Positions 1-13,581 of a stretch of DNA of 64,000 nt are shown piece after piece; the first letter of the stretch is position 1; each line of letters starts with the position of its first letter. Under the pieces are notes generated by a model that worked only from the letters and a program-made list of their open reading frames with translations, was not told the DNA's origin and searched no databases. The translations under genes were made by a program, and so were the position numbers. This stretch comes from Planococcus citri (lineage: Eukaryota > Arthropoda > Insecta > Hemiptera > Pseudococcidae), in the NCBI RefSeq assembly GCF_950023065.1, contig NC_088678.1, positions 45,932,580 through 45,996,579 of the forward strand, read 5' to 3'.

Positions 1-1500
1 TCGGAACATAAATGTAGGCAACACACCTAACATTGTAGATGCATAATTGATCATGGCCATTGTTATACAGATTTTTAATTTGCTGGCTTTCGGACATTTG
101 AAGCCTCCCTAGGAAGACTTTTTTCAAAATAAAACGTATGAACTGAAGTGTGTGAGTGTGACATTGCGGAGTCTGGAGTGTTTTTCTACCTACAGAACAA
201 GTTTTCCTTTGATGAAAAGATCTAGCCATCTAATCTAGCCAGAAAAAAATAGTTGAGAAATACAAGAATAAAATTACTGTGTAGACAAAATGTTCCCAAG
301 CTCACGTCAGTTCTATTTTATAAATATAGTTAACATTTTACATCGATAAAAAATGCAATAATTTCTAAATAGAGTTTTCAGGGTCAAAGATTCACTTTGA
401 ATGCATCCAATAATATAATAAAAGACTGAAGTACTCGCTTTATAGGTACTTTTTTTCATAGGTCATCAACTCTCTTGGCAGTTCATCTACATAGCTTATG
501 AGTTATGAACTTTCTCAACTCTTTTTGAATCTGATCAGCTCATATAACATTTGTACGCTCTGTTCGTAGCTTATTAACTCTATTCTTCGATTATTATTTA
601 TTACTCGCTGGGTGGCTCAATGACTCTCTTTCAAGTTGATTAGCTCTCTTGGTTTAAAGTCTCTCGGCTGCTCACATTTTTGGGAGAAAAGAAAAATGAT
701 CATAATTTCCTTTTAACGTGAAAAATCACCAGCAAAATATGCGAATATTGACATCAGTAGGCCCACGAACATAAACTCTATTCTGACGGTTTCTGAAACA
801 AAAAATTCCTATACTGATAAAAATCGGACGATCATGTAATTCATGATCGTGTTTGCTAAAATAAAATACTCGTACTTACCTACTCACCGATATTAAAAAA
901 ACAGAGGTCACAGCCCAGGAGACTCAGTCGCATCTTTGCCACAATCTTTGAAAGTTTAAAAACAGCATACTGCAGTCTGCAAGCTATCGTTTTTACCTCC
1001 ACTTTGGAGAAATCTCGACGTCGACGTTTAGCCCTCGCATTCAGCCGATATCTAGTGCATGAATCAGCCAATTTTCGCCGATACAGATACACCAATTTGA
1101 AGGGTCTAAAGGCAAAATAATACATTACAGAAGCTTTCAGAAAAACTTGGGGCTTGGGGCACACAGATGGATGTTATCAAATACATAGATTTCGAGTCGA
1201 GTATGTTTACCTTGGCAAATGGATTTGCTGCCTCGTTGAATACTGAACCCATGGATGATACACATTTTGACCAAACGAGACATTATATTTTTAATAAATG
1301 ATGCGGGATCTGTCCGCTTCTGCTTCATTTTTTCAAAAAAAAAAGTCTACAAAAGCAAAGCAAAACATTTTTATTTACATTTTTTTATCTAATCAATTGA
1401 GCATGGATGAATGAATGAAAAAAAAACCTGGATAATCGCAATGACTCAAATAACCAAAACAAACAACTTCCACAAGCGATTCAAACGCAATGTTGTCAAA
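1..1500. other. intergenic region with one coding-like pocket
   Basis: No gene is recognised here. The sequence is AT-rich, with degenerate CTCTT/GCTCAT-type repeats around 470-670. A locally CG-richer pocket at about 897-1165 is open on both strands. The + strand frame runs for about 72 codons to a TAA at 1118-1120, is rich in Arg, Ser and Leu, and contains an SRRRRLALAF stretch. The - strand frame is open through 880-1164. Neither matches a family I know, and no convincing splice sites flank it. It could be a transposon fragment or chance. Confidence 0.4.
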
Positions 1501-1529
1501 CAAACACGCCGCAAAGCCATTTTCTGGAA

Positions 1530-1952
1530 TGTTGATTGGCTCCCTACTCTTTTACTTTTTTGAGGGAAATTGAAGAAAATTTTTGTTTGAAAGAAAGGGA
1601 GGCCATCTTGTTTCCTTCGCTTGAACCTTTCCTATCGTCGCGTTTCGCATTCGTGTTTAGTGTTGCATAATTATTTGTTTTGTGTTGTGAATTTATTCAA
1701 GGTAAGAAAACGAATGAATTAGATTTCATTTTAATGTTCAACTATCAATTAGATTCTGTCTTTTCATTAAAATCTTGACGTTTGCATTGATTTTACAAAA
1801 TGTAAACATCGAATGTTGATGCTAACATTTTGTTTCTATATCTAGGTCAACCACTTGATAACTGATTAACACCTTTCTATTAACGAAATATTAATACGAT
1901 TCTTACTTTGTGTGAACTTTCTCACATGTTATTCTTATTTATTCGATTTCAG
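1530..1952 (+). promoter_or_regulatory. H3.3 promoter, 5'UTR exon and 5'UTR intron
   Basis: An inverted CCAAT box (GATTGGC) lies at 1534-1540, upstream of a pyrimidine-rich stretch typical of a transcription start. A 5'UTR exon probably begins around 1620-1650 and ends at 1701 with CAAG followed by the donor GTAAGA. The 5'UTR intron runs 1702-1952 and ends in a pyrimidine-rich tract plus ATTTCAG. Coding starts 17 bases after the acceptor. A 5'UTR intron is usual for H3.3 genes and unlike replication-dependent H3 genes. The exact start site is not visible. Confidence 0.5.
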
Positions 1953-1959
1953 AAGTTGA

Positions 1960-2547
<588 letters not shown>

Positions 2548-2919
2548 GTGTGTGTTTTATTTTATTTCCCTAAATTTTAAGTTGGCTAGGAATTATGTGT
2601 TGAAGAACTAAGGTTAGGTAAACCATTACAATTTATTTTTATTTTTCTATCGTCTTATTCAGCGATTAATTACTTTAAGAGCAGTTCCTAATGTTATTTA
2701 CGAAAATTCAAAATTATCTTCACTTTTAATGTTATTGAAATTCCGATAGTATTTCAGTCTAAAACTTGGTATCTTATTGCATTTGCTGTAAGTTTATTCA
2801 TTATTCGTTAATTTATCTTCGGTTTTTACGGACATTTTTTAATTTTTTTAATATCGCTTCGTAGATGACTTTATTTGATGTGTTGACTACGTACTACGTT
2901 GCATAATGTAATTGATCAC

Positions 2920-2925
2920 AATAAA
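2920..2925 (+). terminator. H3.3 polyadenylation signal
   Basis: AATAAA lies about 370 bases after the H3.3 stop and is followed 20-40 bases later by a GT- and T-rich tract (GTTTAGGTTTTTTTTTCG). This is the normal arrangement for a polyadenylated H3.3 mRNA. No histone 3' stem-loop was noticed just after the stop codon. Confidence 0.65.
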
Positions 2926-3108
2926 GTTTTAATATGCTTTAGTTTAGGTTTTTTTTTCGTATGATACAGGCGGTGGTTTCATGCATGCTATTTATTTAAT
3001 TTTTACTCACGATCGAAGTTATCATCAACGAAATCAATTCTTTCACGTATGCGATTGCACGTATAAGTTTTCGTATTTATAAAACAAATGAAATAAAACT
3101 GACAAAAT

Positions 3109-3114
3109 TTTATT
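3109..3114 (-). terminator. candidate POMGNT1 polyadenylation signal
   Basis: TTTATT on the + strand reads AATAAA on the - strand, about 400 bases beyond the POMGNT1 stop. A second candidate is at 2991-2996. If the distal one is used, the POMGNT1 and H3.3 transcripts end within about 60 bases of each other. Short ORFs over 3003-3394 fall in this 3'UTR and look non-coding. Confidence 0.4.
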
Positions 3115-3512
3115 TGGAAGAACAGGTACAAAAAACAATGTATCACAATAATACTACAAAATAATTTATAAAATGACATTTCAAATATACTTTTCGTAAA
3201 AACGTGGACTTTCCACAACGTAGCAGGATTACCAAAACAAGCGAGTAAGTTATATAAAACGTTATAATGAAACAATATTCTGGAAATCCCGCTAAATAAC
3301 GCTTCGATTCGTCATAGAATGAAAAAAAAAGTGCGCATATAAAAAATGTAAGCGTATTTAATACGCAATAAAAATTGAGCATTTGCTTTGTCAATTATAT
3401 AAACAAGGTGGGAAGAGACTTGACAAATAGACTAGTAATTGGATTCATATCTTGAATAATTTTTAAAATATAGGTGGTAAATAAATGGATCATTGATGAG
3501 TTTGAATTTGCT

Positions 3513-6500
3513 TCAATGCCGAAGTTTATTTTTCATTCCTTGCATGTAAATTGGAGTTACGTTAGCTGGTTTGTATTGCCTTTGAAACAAATCAAATGAA
3601 TATTTTAATTAGTTTCATCCAAAACTTGACATTAAATTACATTTTTACTTCTTTAAAAAATAGAACTTACGAGTAATCCGAACTAGGAACACCAATCACA
3701 AGGACTTCGCTGGTTTTCATACGTAATCTCCACATACTCCTGTGATATCCTCTAGCGTCCAAGTCCCAAATTCTAAAGCACTGTAAACATAAATTACACG
3801 TAGGACATAAATACGAGGTGATAATTTTTTTTATTTCAACAAAAGTAATGTAAATCCATTAGCTAGATTAACATACCCTTGCAATTTCTAACCAAGTGGA
3901 AAAATCTCTCGAATGCACCATCTTGATGTAAACTAGTAACGTTGTATCCTATGAAACAATCATTTCATATTACGTTATCTATTTTCGAGTATATTTATCC
4001 AATTAAAATTTTTTTTACTCACTTTGACATCCGGTATGAAGTCTTTTTCACAAGGACTTTTGCTATGATCGACCACTTGTCCATTTTTTATCATATTACT
4101 AATCAGTGTTTCGTAATTGTGTTTCAATAAACTGTAAATTGAAAAACAATGCCATTTAAAATAAAAAATTACTTTTTTATTCCAATTGAAAATTTTCTCT
4201 ATTTTACCTATCAACATTTTTTAGTTTAACTTGTTTCTGGACATTGAAAGAATGACTCTTGAAATACATATCTTGAAAAAATGTATTCACATTCAGTCCT
4301 AACGAACCAAAATGATATGTTCGAGAAACTTCCGGTACAATACATTCCCTGTCCTTACGAACAGAAGAAGAACGCATCCACATATCCCAATCCCAGTACT
4401 GGAAAAAGTCGTTATATTATTTAACTATCCGGTATAATGCATTTTCATTTCAAATCTCTAAATATGCACCTTGTCAACGGTTGGCCAATTAGGTTCGAGT
4501 TCTTCTTCAAAAAGAGATCTTTTCAACATCCATCCTAAACCTGGCATTGTCTCCACGCGGTATAAAATGCTTGGATCAAGACTGGTATGCTCGTAACTTA
4601 AATCATTCCATGCAGAGATACAGTACAAAGTGGAATCATTTTCTAACAAGTCGACTGTTTGATTGAAGTAACTGTGGGATGGAAAAATTTTAAAATCACG
4701 TTAGCCATTCGTTACTACGTAAATGATTGATATTGAAAAAAAAAAAATAAAATATATGCAAATAAATGATTACCTAAAAAAGTCTGGCGATACGTCCAAA
4801 TCTTCTTCCAAAATTATAATATATTTCGAATTTGGAAAACGTTTGAAAGTCGAAGCTATCGATGCCTTGTAATGTTGGGAAACTCGAGCATTCTTTCGAC
4901 CAATTGGCATATGTTGTACTCCTTGAATACCAAACAATTTGGTAACATAAAGCGGTTCTTCAAAAAATCCATCAATGAATACGGTAACCATGGACGAATT
5001 AACTCCTGTGGCTGATAATAATGATTTCAACATTCTGAAAAAGAAAAAACCAAACATATAATCTATGTGAGTATGTACGAGTAGGTACTTTCTTAAGTGT
5101 ACATTTTTAGGGTCCAGAGTAGGTAATTATTGTGTATTGATAGAAATTTTCTCACCTATATAAATACTGAGGTCTATTACTAGCAATAATGGATACAGGA
5201 ACATCAGCGATTCTAGAGTCTATAATCTGGAAAATTAACAAAACATCATAAATAATATCTGATTTGAATACTTTGTGATTGAATTAAATATAATTCACGT
5301 ACAGGGTCAGGGTCAAAAGAAACAGGCGAAGGATTCTCACAAGAGCACACATGACCATATCCTTCAATTTGATTACAGAAAGTTTTTCTTCTTTCTAATT
5401 CATCACCGTCAGGCCAAATACATTCGCTTTCTGTAACAAAAATTACAAAAACAAAATAAAAAATAAAAAATTGAACAAATTCATACTTTTTTGAATATAT
5501 TTAAAAATTACCTGCTAATTAAAAGATTAGGCGATGAATTATATTTTTTGAACTAAATAATTTTTTAAATATTCGTTTTTTTGAAAATATACTTTAAAAA
5601 AATAACTAAACGGAAATATGAAATACACATCAAATATGGCCTGATTTTTCTTGAATATATTCAAAATATTTATAATCTTGTTCCTCTGAAAAGAAAATAA
5701 TCTGTGTGTATTTCCTGAAAACAGCCATATCAAAGGTATGTTTGGATATTCACCTTCGAATGAAACTAGAGGAACTTCCACCTTGAGTAAAACAGCCGAT
5801 CCCCACGTATTGAAACCAGCACTTTTACTGAATGATTCGCCGTACAATTTATCACCCTTTTTGGTCACCATTGCCCACATATCTCTCCATCCTAAAATTG
5901 CTGCTTTCTCGGATCCCATTTTTTTCAATATTTCGCGAGCGTGACGTTTCATTTGAAAAGTACCTTCATCCTAAAATAATAATAATTATATTCAATTGCC
6001 AAATAAGCAAATTAAAAGAAGACTATTTGTACGCATACTTTGATTGCGAAAACTAAAATTCGACCATCTGATATCATATTGAGGAATAATGTCATAGCAT
6101 CGTCTTCATGAGGTGAATACGTGTCGAACGTTCTTTGAGCCATCACGCTGCCGGAAGCTTGATTTAAAACTATGACATGGATTCCTCGACCATGGGTTTT
6201 ATGACTATCTTCAAGAATCTATTTTCAAATATAAAAATTACCTTGAGACGTGAATTTCGTTTTGAAAATATAATAATGATATTGATACTTACAGTAGTAC
6301 CGTCTACAATCACAGAAACTTTGGACTGACTTGAGATCACTTCGATGGATAAAATCTTGGGGTTATGAATGGTCATATAATCATCTAATTCATCTGTGAA
6401 TATTGAAATCATTAGTGATCAATTGATTATTATAAGAACTAGGTACCTATAAAAGTTAATTGCCAAAAAATTGTTGATTATAATGTACCTTTGGGTAGCT

Positions 6501-8785
6501 CTTTGAAACGACGAGCAGATATGTAAATGAATCCCACGTTAACGAATAACATCACAAATAAAATTATTACGATAATCATCTGCAAAAATTACGGCAACAA
6601 TGAAAATCAAGTAACAGAGCTATTCATTCGGATATTGATGGGTGAGAGTTTACGCACCTTTAACGATTTAACTAAAATTCGTCTTCTAGAAACTGGCTTC
6701 GGTATTTTGGAATTTATATGTGGAATGTAAATGCCAACATTTCCCAAATCAATACTTCCTGGACCAAATTTTTTGCTGAATAGTAAAGGAATATTGTTGA
6801 AGTTCTCGGAGAAGGGGTTCATTCCCCCAAAGATGGCTTTCAGGTGCCTGGTACTAGCGCTTTCAATGTCATATTCTGTAACAGAAATAGTAAATTATTT
6901 TTACCCTTTTGTTTTTATGCATCTTTATTTTTTACACTTACAAGAATAATATAGCAGGAAGAATATTTGTATTTGTATAAATAGTATTGTGCCATAGTGC
7001 GAGATGAAGAGTTGAGGTTTAAAAGCGGAAAGCTCGAAGAATGAAAAATTGGACGGCAGGACGGCACCGGTGCTTAATAAATAAAATTTTTATGGTACAT
7101 AAAATCATGATTTTCCTTAAACTTTGAAGAAATATGAATTCATTTTCGAAAATCAAATCAATTTTAATTTAAAATTTAAGTAAATTTAAGCTAAGCAGTT
7201 GATAAGAACGGGAGCAAAAAAATGTGATAAGAAAGTGTTTGTACTTTGTTTGTCAACATTGTTGACGTCATTGATTCACCAATCACCAGCTGTTTGAACT
7301 GTTTCGTCATTCAGTTCAGTTCAAGTCTACTCATTTGAATATTTTTTTAAAATTTAAATAAAATTATTAAAAATTTGAAACTTTTATTTTCGTTGCAATT
7401 TATTTTGAATTTTTGAAGGCTACGAATGAATGAAGCATGAATCCTGATTTCTGGCAGCAGAATTTTAATTTATTTTCTCGTTTTTCATTCAACTTGAGTG
7501 CAAGAAACAAAAAAATAACCTATCTTGCTGCAGTTTTTGCTTGGGGATGAAAAAAATGAAATCTATTTCGCAAAAAGGAAAAAAGGATGAAAACGAATTT
7601 CGGAATAAACTTCGAAACTAAACTACAGCATGATAAAATTATCCCATTTGTTGAAGGAAACTCCTTCCCGGTCTCGTTTTCTCTTTTGGCCTACCCTCCT
7701 GCAAACAAACTTCGAAAATAAAACAACTAATATGCTGAAGAAGAAGACAGAATAGATACCTATTAAATATTGAAAACTATGAATATGAAAACACGCGAGC
7801 CTATCATAATATTGTTATTAACTTTTAACTGGGATAATTTTGATTTTCAAAAATGAATAATTTGTTTGCATCAAAGCGGTTCTCGTGTTTCCTAAAAGTA
7901 ATAGTAGGTACTACATTTTGCCGAATTATTTTCATCGGTAAAACATCGATGAAAAAGTATGGGACGAATACAAGTAGGTAGGTATACCATAAGTACCTCG
8001 CTTAGAAGTATACAGAAGCATTTTCTACAATATTTGCTCTCATATAATCATTTGTTTCGTATGACTAGCTCGAAAATGAATTTTCACCCCTGAGAATAAC
8101 CACGTCTACGTCTATGTGTGGAACATATCGAGTGAAAAAATTCGCAAGCATACGTTTCCACGAAATAGCTGCAAATTCTTCCCACTAACGCCAACGAAAT
8201 TCATACATCATTAATAATAATACCACTTATATGGTAAATTTGTCTTAAAATTTCATCTTCGTTTCTGCTTCAACTTCCGTTTTTAAAATTAACGGAAAGC
8301 TATATGAATTATTTCTACAAACTTCTTACAAGAATTTTCAGACGTCATGCGAGTAGGTAAGTATAAGTATACACAAGCTATAGTTAGTCAGCGTATACAA
8401 GCAACAGTTTGATAAAATGTTTCACCAACGAATTCACAAACTAAATTCATTAGTCAAAAATGAACTCCTGCTAATAATAAAACTTATACGGAGGATATAC
8501 GTTTCTCTATTACATTTTCACTGAAAACTTTACTAAATTGAAATGAAGTATTTACACGCCACTCTGTATTATTCCTTTAACGATTTCAATTACAGAAAGG
8601 TACTTCTTGGGTCGATAGTTTTGTAAGACATTAGCCCATTTTTATATTTTACTTCATTTAGGTAGGTAGGTATGTAATGTATGTAGGTTACTCACACATG
8701 TAAAAATTTGATTAATAAATCGAGTCTTTCGGAAAATTACTTATCTTGTATAAAGATGCACGAACTCACCTTTTGAGTTAGTCAT
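3513..8785 (-). CDS. POMGNT1: POMGNT1: protein O-linked-mannose beta-1,2-N-acetylglucosaminyltransferase 1
   Basis: This Golgi type II enzyme transfers GlcNAc from UDP-GlcNAc to O-linked mannose, making core M1 glycans, for example on alpha-dystroglycan. I assembled 15 coding exons, in order of translation: 8770-8785, 6658-6875, 6489-6579, 6293-6393, 6039-6218, 5754-5970, 5303-5430, 5156-5226, 4774-5034, 4470-4671, 4208-4398, 4023-4131, 3877-3948, 3671-3780, 3513-3579. All junctions are GT-AG and phase-consistent. They total 2034 nt, or 677 residues plus TGA, close to the vertebrate length of about 660. Residues 1-78 are cytosolic, and 79-98 form the signal anchor. Residues ~112-225 form the ILEI/FAM3-like stem domain (GRGIHVIVLNQ, FDTYSPHEDDAM). 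From ~320 on is the GT13 catalytic domain: NARVSQHYKAS, the DXD-like LEEDLD at 416-421, YRVETMPGLGW, and WDWDMW at 497-502. MGAT1 is excluded by the stem domain and these motifs. No break or missing key residue was seen. Confidence 0.95.
6876..8769 (-). other. POMGNT1 first coding intron
   Basis: This 1.9-kb intron separates a 16-nt coding segment from the second coding exon. It has a GTGAGT donor at the 8769 end and a TTCTGTTACAG acceptor at the 6876 end. The content is AT-rich and holds short TAGGTA-type microsatellite runs. No other gene is seen in it. Confidence 0.75.
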
Positions 8786-8842
8786 TCCTTTCAAGTATCA
8801 TTGAATTTCCCATCCAATGGTTTGATGCTTGAATAATACATT
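8770..8842 (-). other. POMGNT1 exon carrying 5'UTR end and start codon
   Basis: A 73-nt exon is bounded on the - strand by TTTGCTGTTTCAG upstream and GTGAGTTCG downstream. Its last 16 bases read ATG plus four codons and one base, in phase with the next exon. All three frames are closed before that ATG. An upstream short ORF starts at the second base of the exon. The ATG has a purine at -3. Because the exon has its own acceptor, at least one further non-coding 5' exon must lie upstream. A candidate donor is at 13129. Without this exon, translation would start at the ATG at 6820-6822, 23 residues later. Confidence 0.7.
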
Positions 8843-11800
8843 CTGAAACAGCAAAATAGATGGAAATTGATTACAAACCATATATGTACACAAGTTTCGA
8901 TAAATTTTTAATTCAACTTCTATTTAACTATTTATTAAATTTTTCTCCAGGTGTTTTGACGATAAACAAGTTGCGATAAGTTTTTGTCGTTTTCATTCAT
9001 AAATGTCGATCTAGCTTTCTCATTAAATAACTTGATATGAAATATGTATACGAGTACATCTACGATTTTACACAGGATATAGTTTGCAGTTTCGTTGCAC
9101 ATCTGGAGAAATTTCCTTTTTAGATGAATCTCACCTTGGGTATGGTATGAGTAGGCTATGTAGCATGTATAAAATTTTCCAAATTACTATGTAACGTAAC
9201 CTTAATGCACTGCCTCTAATTACAACTCAACGTGAGCTTCGAAAGTTTAATAATATCGTTTGTTACGTGTTTCTTCCATTTAACTTTACTAGCCTAAGGT
9301 AATATACAGTGCAACTTCTGGTCGTAATAAACAATAATTAACGGAATTGATTACAAATATTCTAATACCTCGCGAAGTTCCAACTATTAATTTATTATAA
9401 TGCAGGTGCATAGTATTGAGGTAATATGCCAACACTTTAGGATGTTCTTTGCAAAACGAAAACGAATTTCTCCCTTTTAATGAATTTGTATGATTATTGC
9501 ATCGGAAGATGAAAAACTTTTCTTCTAGTTACATGTAGGTAGGCAGAACTATACGCAACCATGAGGGTTAATTTACCTACCTATGTTCTTTTACGTATTA
9601 TACAAATACTATGTGGAGGTATCTTAAAGTGTAACTTAATGGCGCTAAGTGCTTTAAGATTGTAAACGGTGACTCGCATTTTATGTGTTGATAATATTTA
9701 CAAAAGTCTGAAGTTGAAAATGTTAAAATTTATATGTATTTTGCTGTAAAAGCAAATACGACGACGACGTTATAGCACAAAACTTCTTTGTTTTCAACTT
9801 GGCAGTATCCCGGTTCATGAAATATGACGACGTCACTTTTTAAAAGTAAACTTGAATGTAACTCCGAACACCAATATTTTTCACCGGCGCGGCGTGGCGA
9901 TGAGCTATTTTACAAATAAAGGATGTTCGTAATTTTCATAACCCAAAAGGAAATCTCTGTTTTTTTTCCGAGAAATTTCGACGAAAAAATTTTCAACATC
10001 ATGAGAAGCTAGAGTTTTTACTTCTATATAGTAAATTTTCTTTACTTTTCCACAAATAGGTATTTTAATCCCTCCAGGCTGATTTGAGTGGGCTTTAAAG
10101 AAGATTGTTTGTAATAGAAGTAATCGTTGTAGCGAAAATTCGTTCGAAAGGTGTTACAATCTACGGTCAAAAAACTCTATCGATTTACAAACTCATTTTT
10201 CTTTTATCACACTCTGTATCTATCTAAATTTGTAGCATGAACGTACCACCATACTGCAGCATAGGGATATTCAGTGATGAGTGACAGTAACTATATAGTC
10301 CTATAGTCGAACGTTTCGTCGAGATTAAAGGTTATCAGAAAATGTCACAGTCTGTATAAACATTTCGTCGCGGATTTTCACCAGCACGTTATTTCTATAC
10401 TAATCAAAAAAATGTCATTTTTTTAGCTTACCCATACCCGCATCTACCTACTCCTTCAAATTCACACGCGGCAACTTTTTTTGCAGCTTCGTATTTTCGT
10501 CTTTTTTTAAAATTATTTCGCCATCACCGCGCTTTCGCCACTGCATCGTGATCCAGTTACGTGAATTTGGAAAGTTGAATAAAATTTAATTTTTCAAGGT
10601 GCGTAATGATTAAAAGAAAATAAATTTGTGACATTTTGGAAAATTAATTTTCAACCTTTACCTAACCAAAGTTTATCTGTGTTGATACAGCTCATGTATT
10701 CGTATGATAATTTTTCTTGGCATTTTTTTCCCTCCTGTAAGAGAAAGTTTTTATATGCACATAACTTTACTCCAATATAAGTATTATAAATGGAAAATTT
10801 AGCGTTTATTGGTGCTACGTACGACATTTCGCCAAAGTTTTTTTTTATTATGAAATCAAAATAACCACCGACGCGAGGTTTACTTATCACACGTAATACG
10901 TAATGTAATGTTGGTGCAGCATAGCGACTAGCGAGTCGTTTAGCACATACAATTCTAAACGTTCGAATATTTGATTACAGTTTGCTCGGTAATAAAATCA
11001 AATTTGATTTGAACTTTGTCATGTGCTGTGTACTACCTACGTATCGCAATAGCAGCACAGTACCACTGGATGCATAAGTAATTCGCTTACGAGATATTAT
11101 TATTTACTCTATAAATGTATTTTTGAAATGCTAATTTCAACTGTAGTATACTACGTTCAACTTGGTAGGAATGGGAATAATGAATTTAGAGCGTGGATTT
11201 TGAATATACTGTGATAGATAAGTAATTCAACACTTCGGAGAATTTTCTTGAAAATATGAAAAAATTTCATATGAAAAGTGATATTGAAAGCAGAATAGAA
11301 TTAGATGGAGTAGATTGGCACGATGTTAAAAAAAAACACAACAAATAAAACAACAAATGGAGATCCCAAAAAGTTCATGATTCAAAGCAAACTATAGGTT
11401 TCGATTTTAGCAAGAAAGGGCCAGAGAGACTGGAGGGGGGAGGGTTAAACATAATCTATTCGTAAATCGTGTGGCTTCATCAATGCGAATCTCATTCCTA
11501 GAATGAAAGTATTATTGAAAAAATTGCAAAGAAAACTTTTAAAAAAATTGAAAAAATATTTCAAGAAATTAAAAATTTGAAACTTCAAGGAATTTATAAC
11601 AGTAAAGAAAAGAAACCAAACAATCGTAAAAAACACTAGAAAAAAAGTCGAAAATGTGATTTTTTTTTAATTCAAAAAAAAAAAAAAAATGAAGAGAATG
11701 AAAAAATTAAGCACAGATGCAAAAAATGTGAAATGAACGTTCATAGAAGAAATACACGAAACAAAGTTGAAAAACAAAAAAGTTACACAGAAAATCTGTT

Positions 11801-13129
11801 GAAAATGTAAATTTAAAGTAAACGCAAACAAGCTAAAATGAAAATTACAAAAAAGTTGAAAAGTTGCAAAAACTCCTAAAATTTATTTTTTGGAGGCGGA
11901 GTGGGGAGGGGGAGGGGGAATCGGAGAAAAATTGAATTTATTGTATCGAGCTTCAAGAGGGATTTTTAATATTTATTTTTTCACAATATAATTTAGGCAG
12001 GTAAGTAGGTAGTTCTTCTAAGAACATCTAATCAACCTCGAAAAAATTACCAATATTTTGTGAAAAGTACCTACCTACTTATCCCCAAAATAAATTCATG
12101 AAAATTCCAAACAATTGCGGCTCATGTTCTCATGTTGTAACAGAAAAGCATTGACATAGAAAACAATAAAAATAAATCAAATTGACTGGAAATGAATTCT
12201 GAAACGAAAAGGTTACGTGAATATATTGCCTACTCGATAAGTCATTTGTTCAAATCCTCAATTTGAGGGCTCATGTGACATTCAGTGAGCTGACTTCTGA
12301 AAATTTATTCACTTCATTTTTAGACTCCTTCAATTTCCATGTTTGGTAGGATTGTATCATTACAAGATTTGCCCAATTTTCGAAGTGCTCTCCATTTCCA
12401 CACGGTAAAAAACTTGTTTTAAATTCTATTTAAGCAAATATTAGTAGGTAATATTCACACTGAGATATTTTCTGAAATTTGACCTAGCTTTAAAATTTAA
12501 AAATCTCAAAACTTTCATTATTTCTGAGAAATTAACAAAATGTGAAGGTAATGAAATTATTTTCAATTTTTCTCTATCTCTAACATTAAATTAATTGAAT
12601 AGCAAATTGAAGTTTCAAAGCTCTTCTGTCTCTTCAGATGTAGCAGTTGATCGAACAAAATATGCACTTGATAAAATTTGAAGCTGAAATGCGTTCTGAA
12701 AACTGGCATAAAGAAAATTACAACTTTGCAAGTTGTGATTCTAGAGTGAATATTAGATCAAAAATTTGTTGGTCAAGTCATAATAATTAGTTACCACCTT
12801 CAGAAATAACTTATTACAGTGGTACCTACCTACATATCTATCCATGTAAAAAAAATTCAGCCTTTTTGGGAACAAATTGAATAAACTTGGTAGTCAGGAT
12901 TTTAAAAAACGTAATTGAATCAAGTATGTAATGTAGGTACCTAAGAGTATTAATTTGTGCTTCTATTTCAAAACTTGATTTATAATTTTTTTTAGTCGTT
13001 TCCAACATTTTTTGAAAATTTTTTCATGGGGCAGGTATTAGAGCAATTCTGTTGAAAGAAACATATCCAGCTGTTCAATAAACCACTTTTTAAAAATGTT
13101 TACAAACAAAATTAACACTTTAAACTTAC
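8843..13129. other. non-coding region, probably POMGNT1 5'UTR intron and spacer
   Basis: No gene is recognised in 4.3 kb. The content is AT-rich, with TAGGTACC/TACCTACC microsatellite runs (for example 12000-12090), a poly-A tract near 11678 and a G-rich run near 11892-11920. An open frame at 10651-10890 on the - strand shows no family resemblance. If POMGNT1 transcription begins near 13.1-13.4 kb, this stretch is its first intron. Confidence 0.4.
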
Positions 13130-13581
13130 TCGTATTGGTTTACTTGACGTTGCGATCCAGTTATTTTGAAAATTTACCCTCACAATACAATTTTTACCAC
13201 ACAAAACACACAGATCCAGATGCATCTACGAATGCACCCGCGAAATCACAACGATACTATTAAAACTGCACACAGAATAGTCGAGATTTTTTTAACGCAC
13301 AAGGATTATGACATGTAATATTAACGCGGACATCGGTTCGCTGTATCGTATCTCATTAGCATAATGCAACGATACCAAAATGCCATTAATTCGTCGAAAA
13401 GCCCGCGAAAAACAACAATTTTCAGCCAACGTGAGATACCGACGCGCGTGTTATGATTTTAACGCCACGATAGCGACGTCAACAATTTCCTACGATTTGA
13501 AATTTTTCCAAAAAATCGCCAAAAGTCGAGCACATGTTTACGATAGAAAGTAATTTGTTGATTATCGTAGGGGAATCCAGG
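13130..13581. promoter_or_regulatory. possible bidirectional promoter and first exons
   Basis: The region is visibly CG-richer than its surroundings (GACGCGCG, CCCGCG, TAACGCGG). On the - strand a donor-like ACGA/GTAAGT sits at 13130/13129, where a POMGNT1 5'UTR exon could end. On the + strand, GAATCCAG is followed by GTAAGTTT, a strong donor after 13581, so a divergent transcript may begin here. Start sites are not visible, and the call rests only on base composition and two donor-like sequences. Confidence 0.25.

Noticed and set aside
3671..3673. POMGNT1 stop directly after the exon ending at 3671
   Set aside because: Reading through the donor gives an immediate TAA, but splicing GTAAGT to the acceptor at 3580 restores the conserved C-terminal SQYKPANVTPIYM text and keeps phase.
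5738..6056. + strand ORFs over the POMGNT1 exons
   Set aside because: These are antisense shadows of the exon at 5754-5970. The - strand frame carries the conserved motifs.
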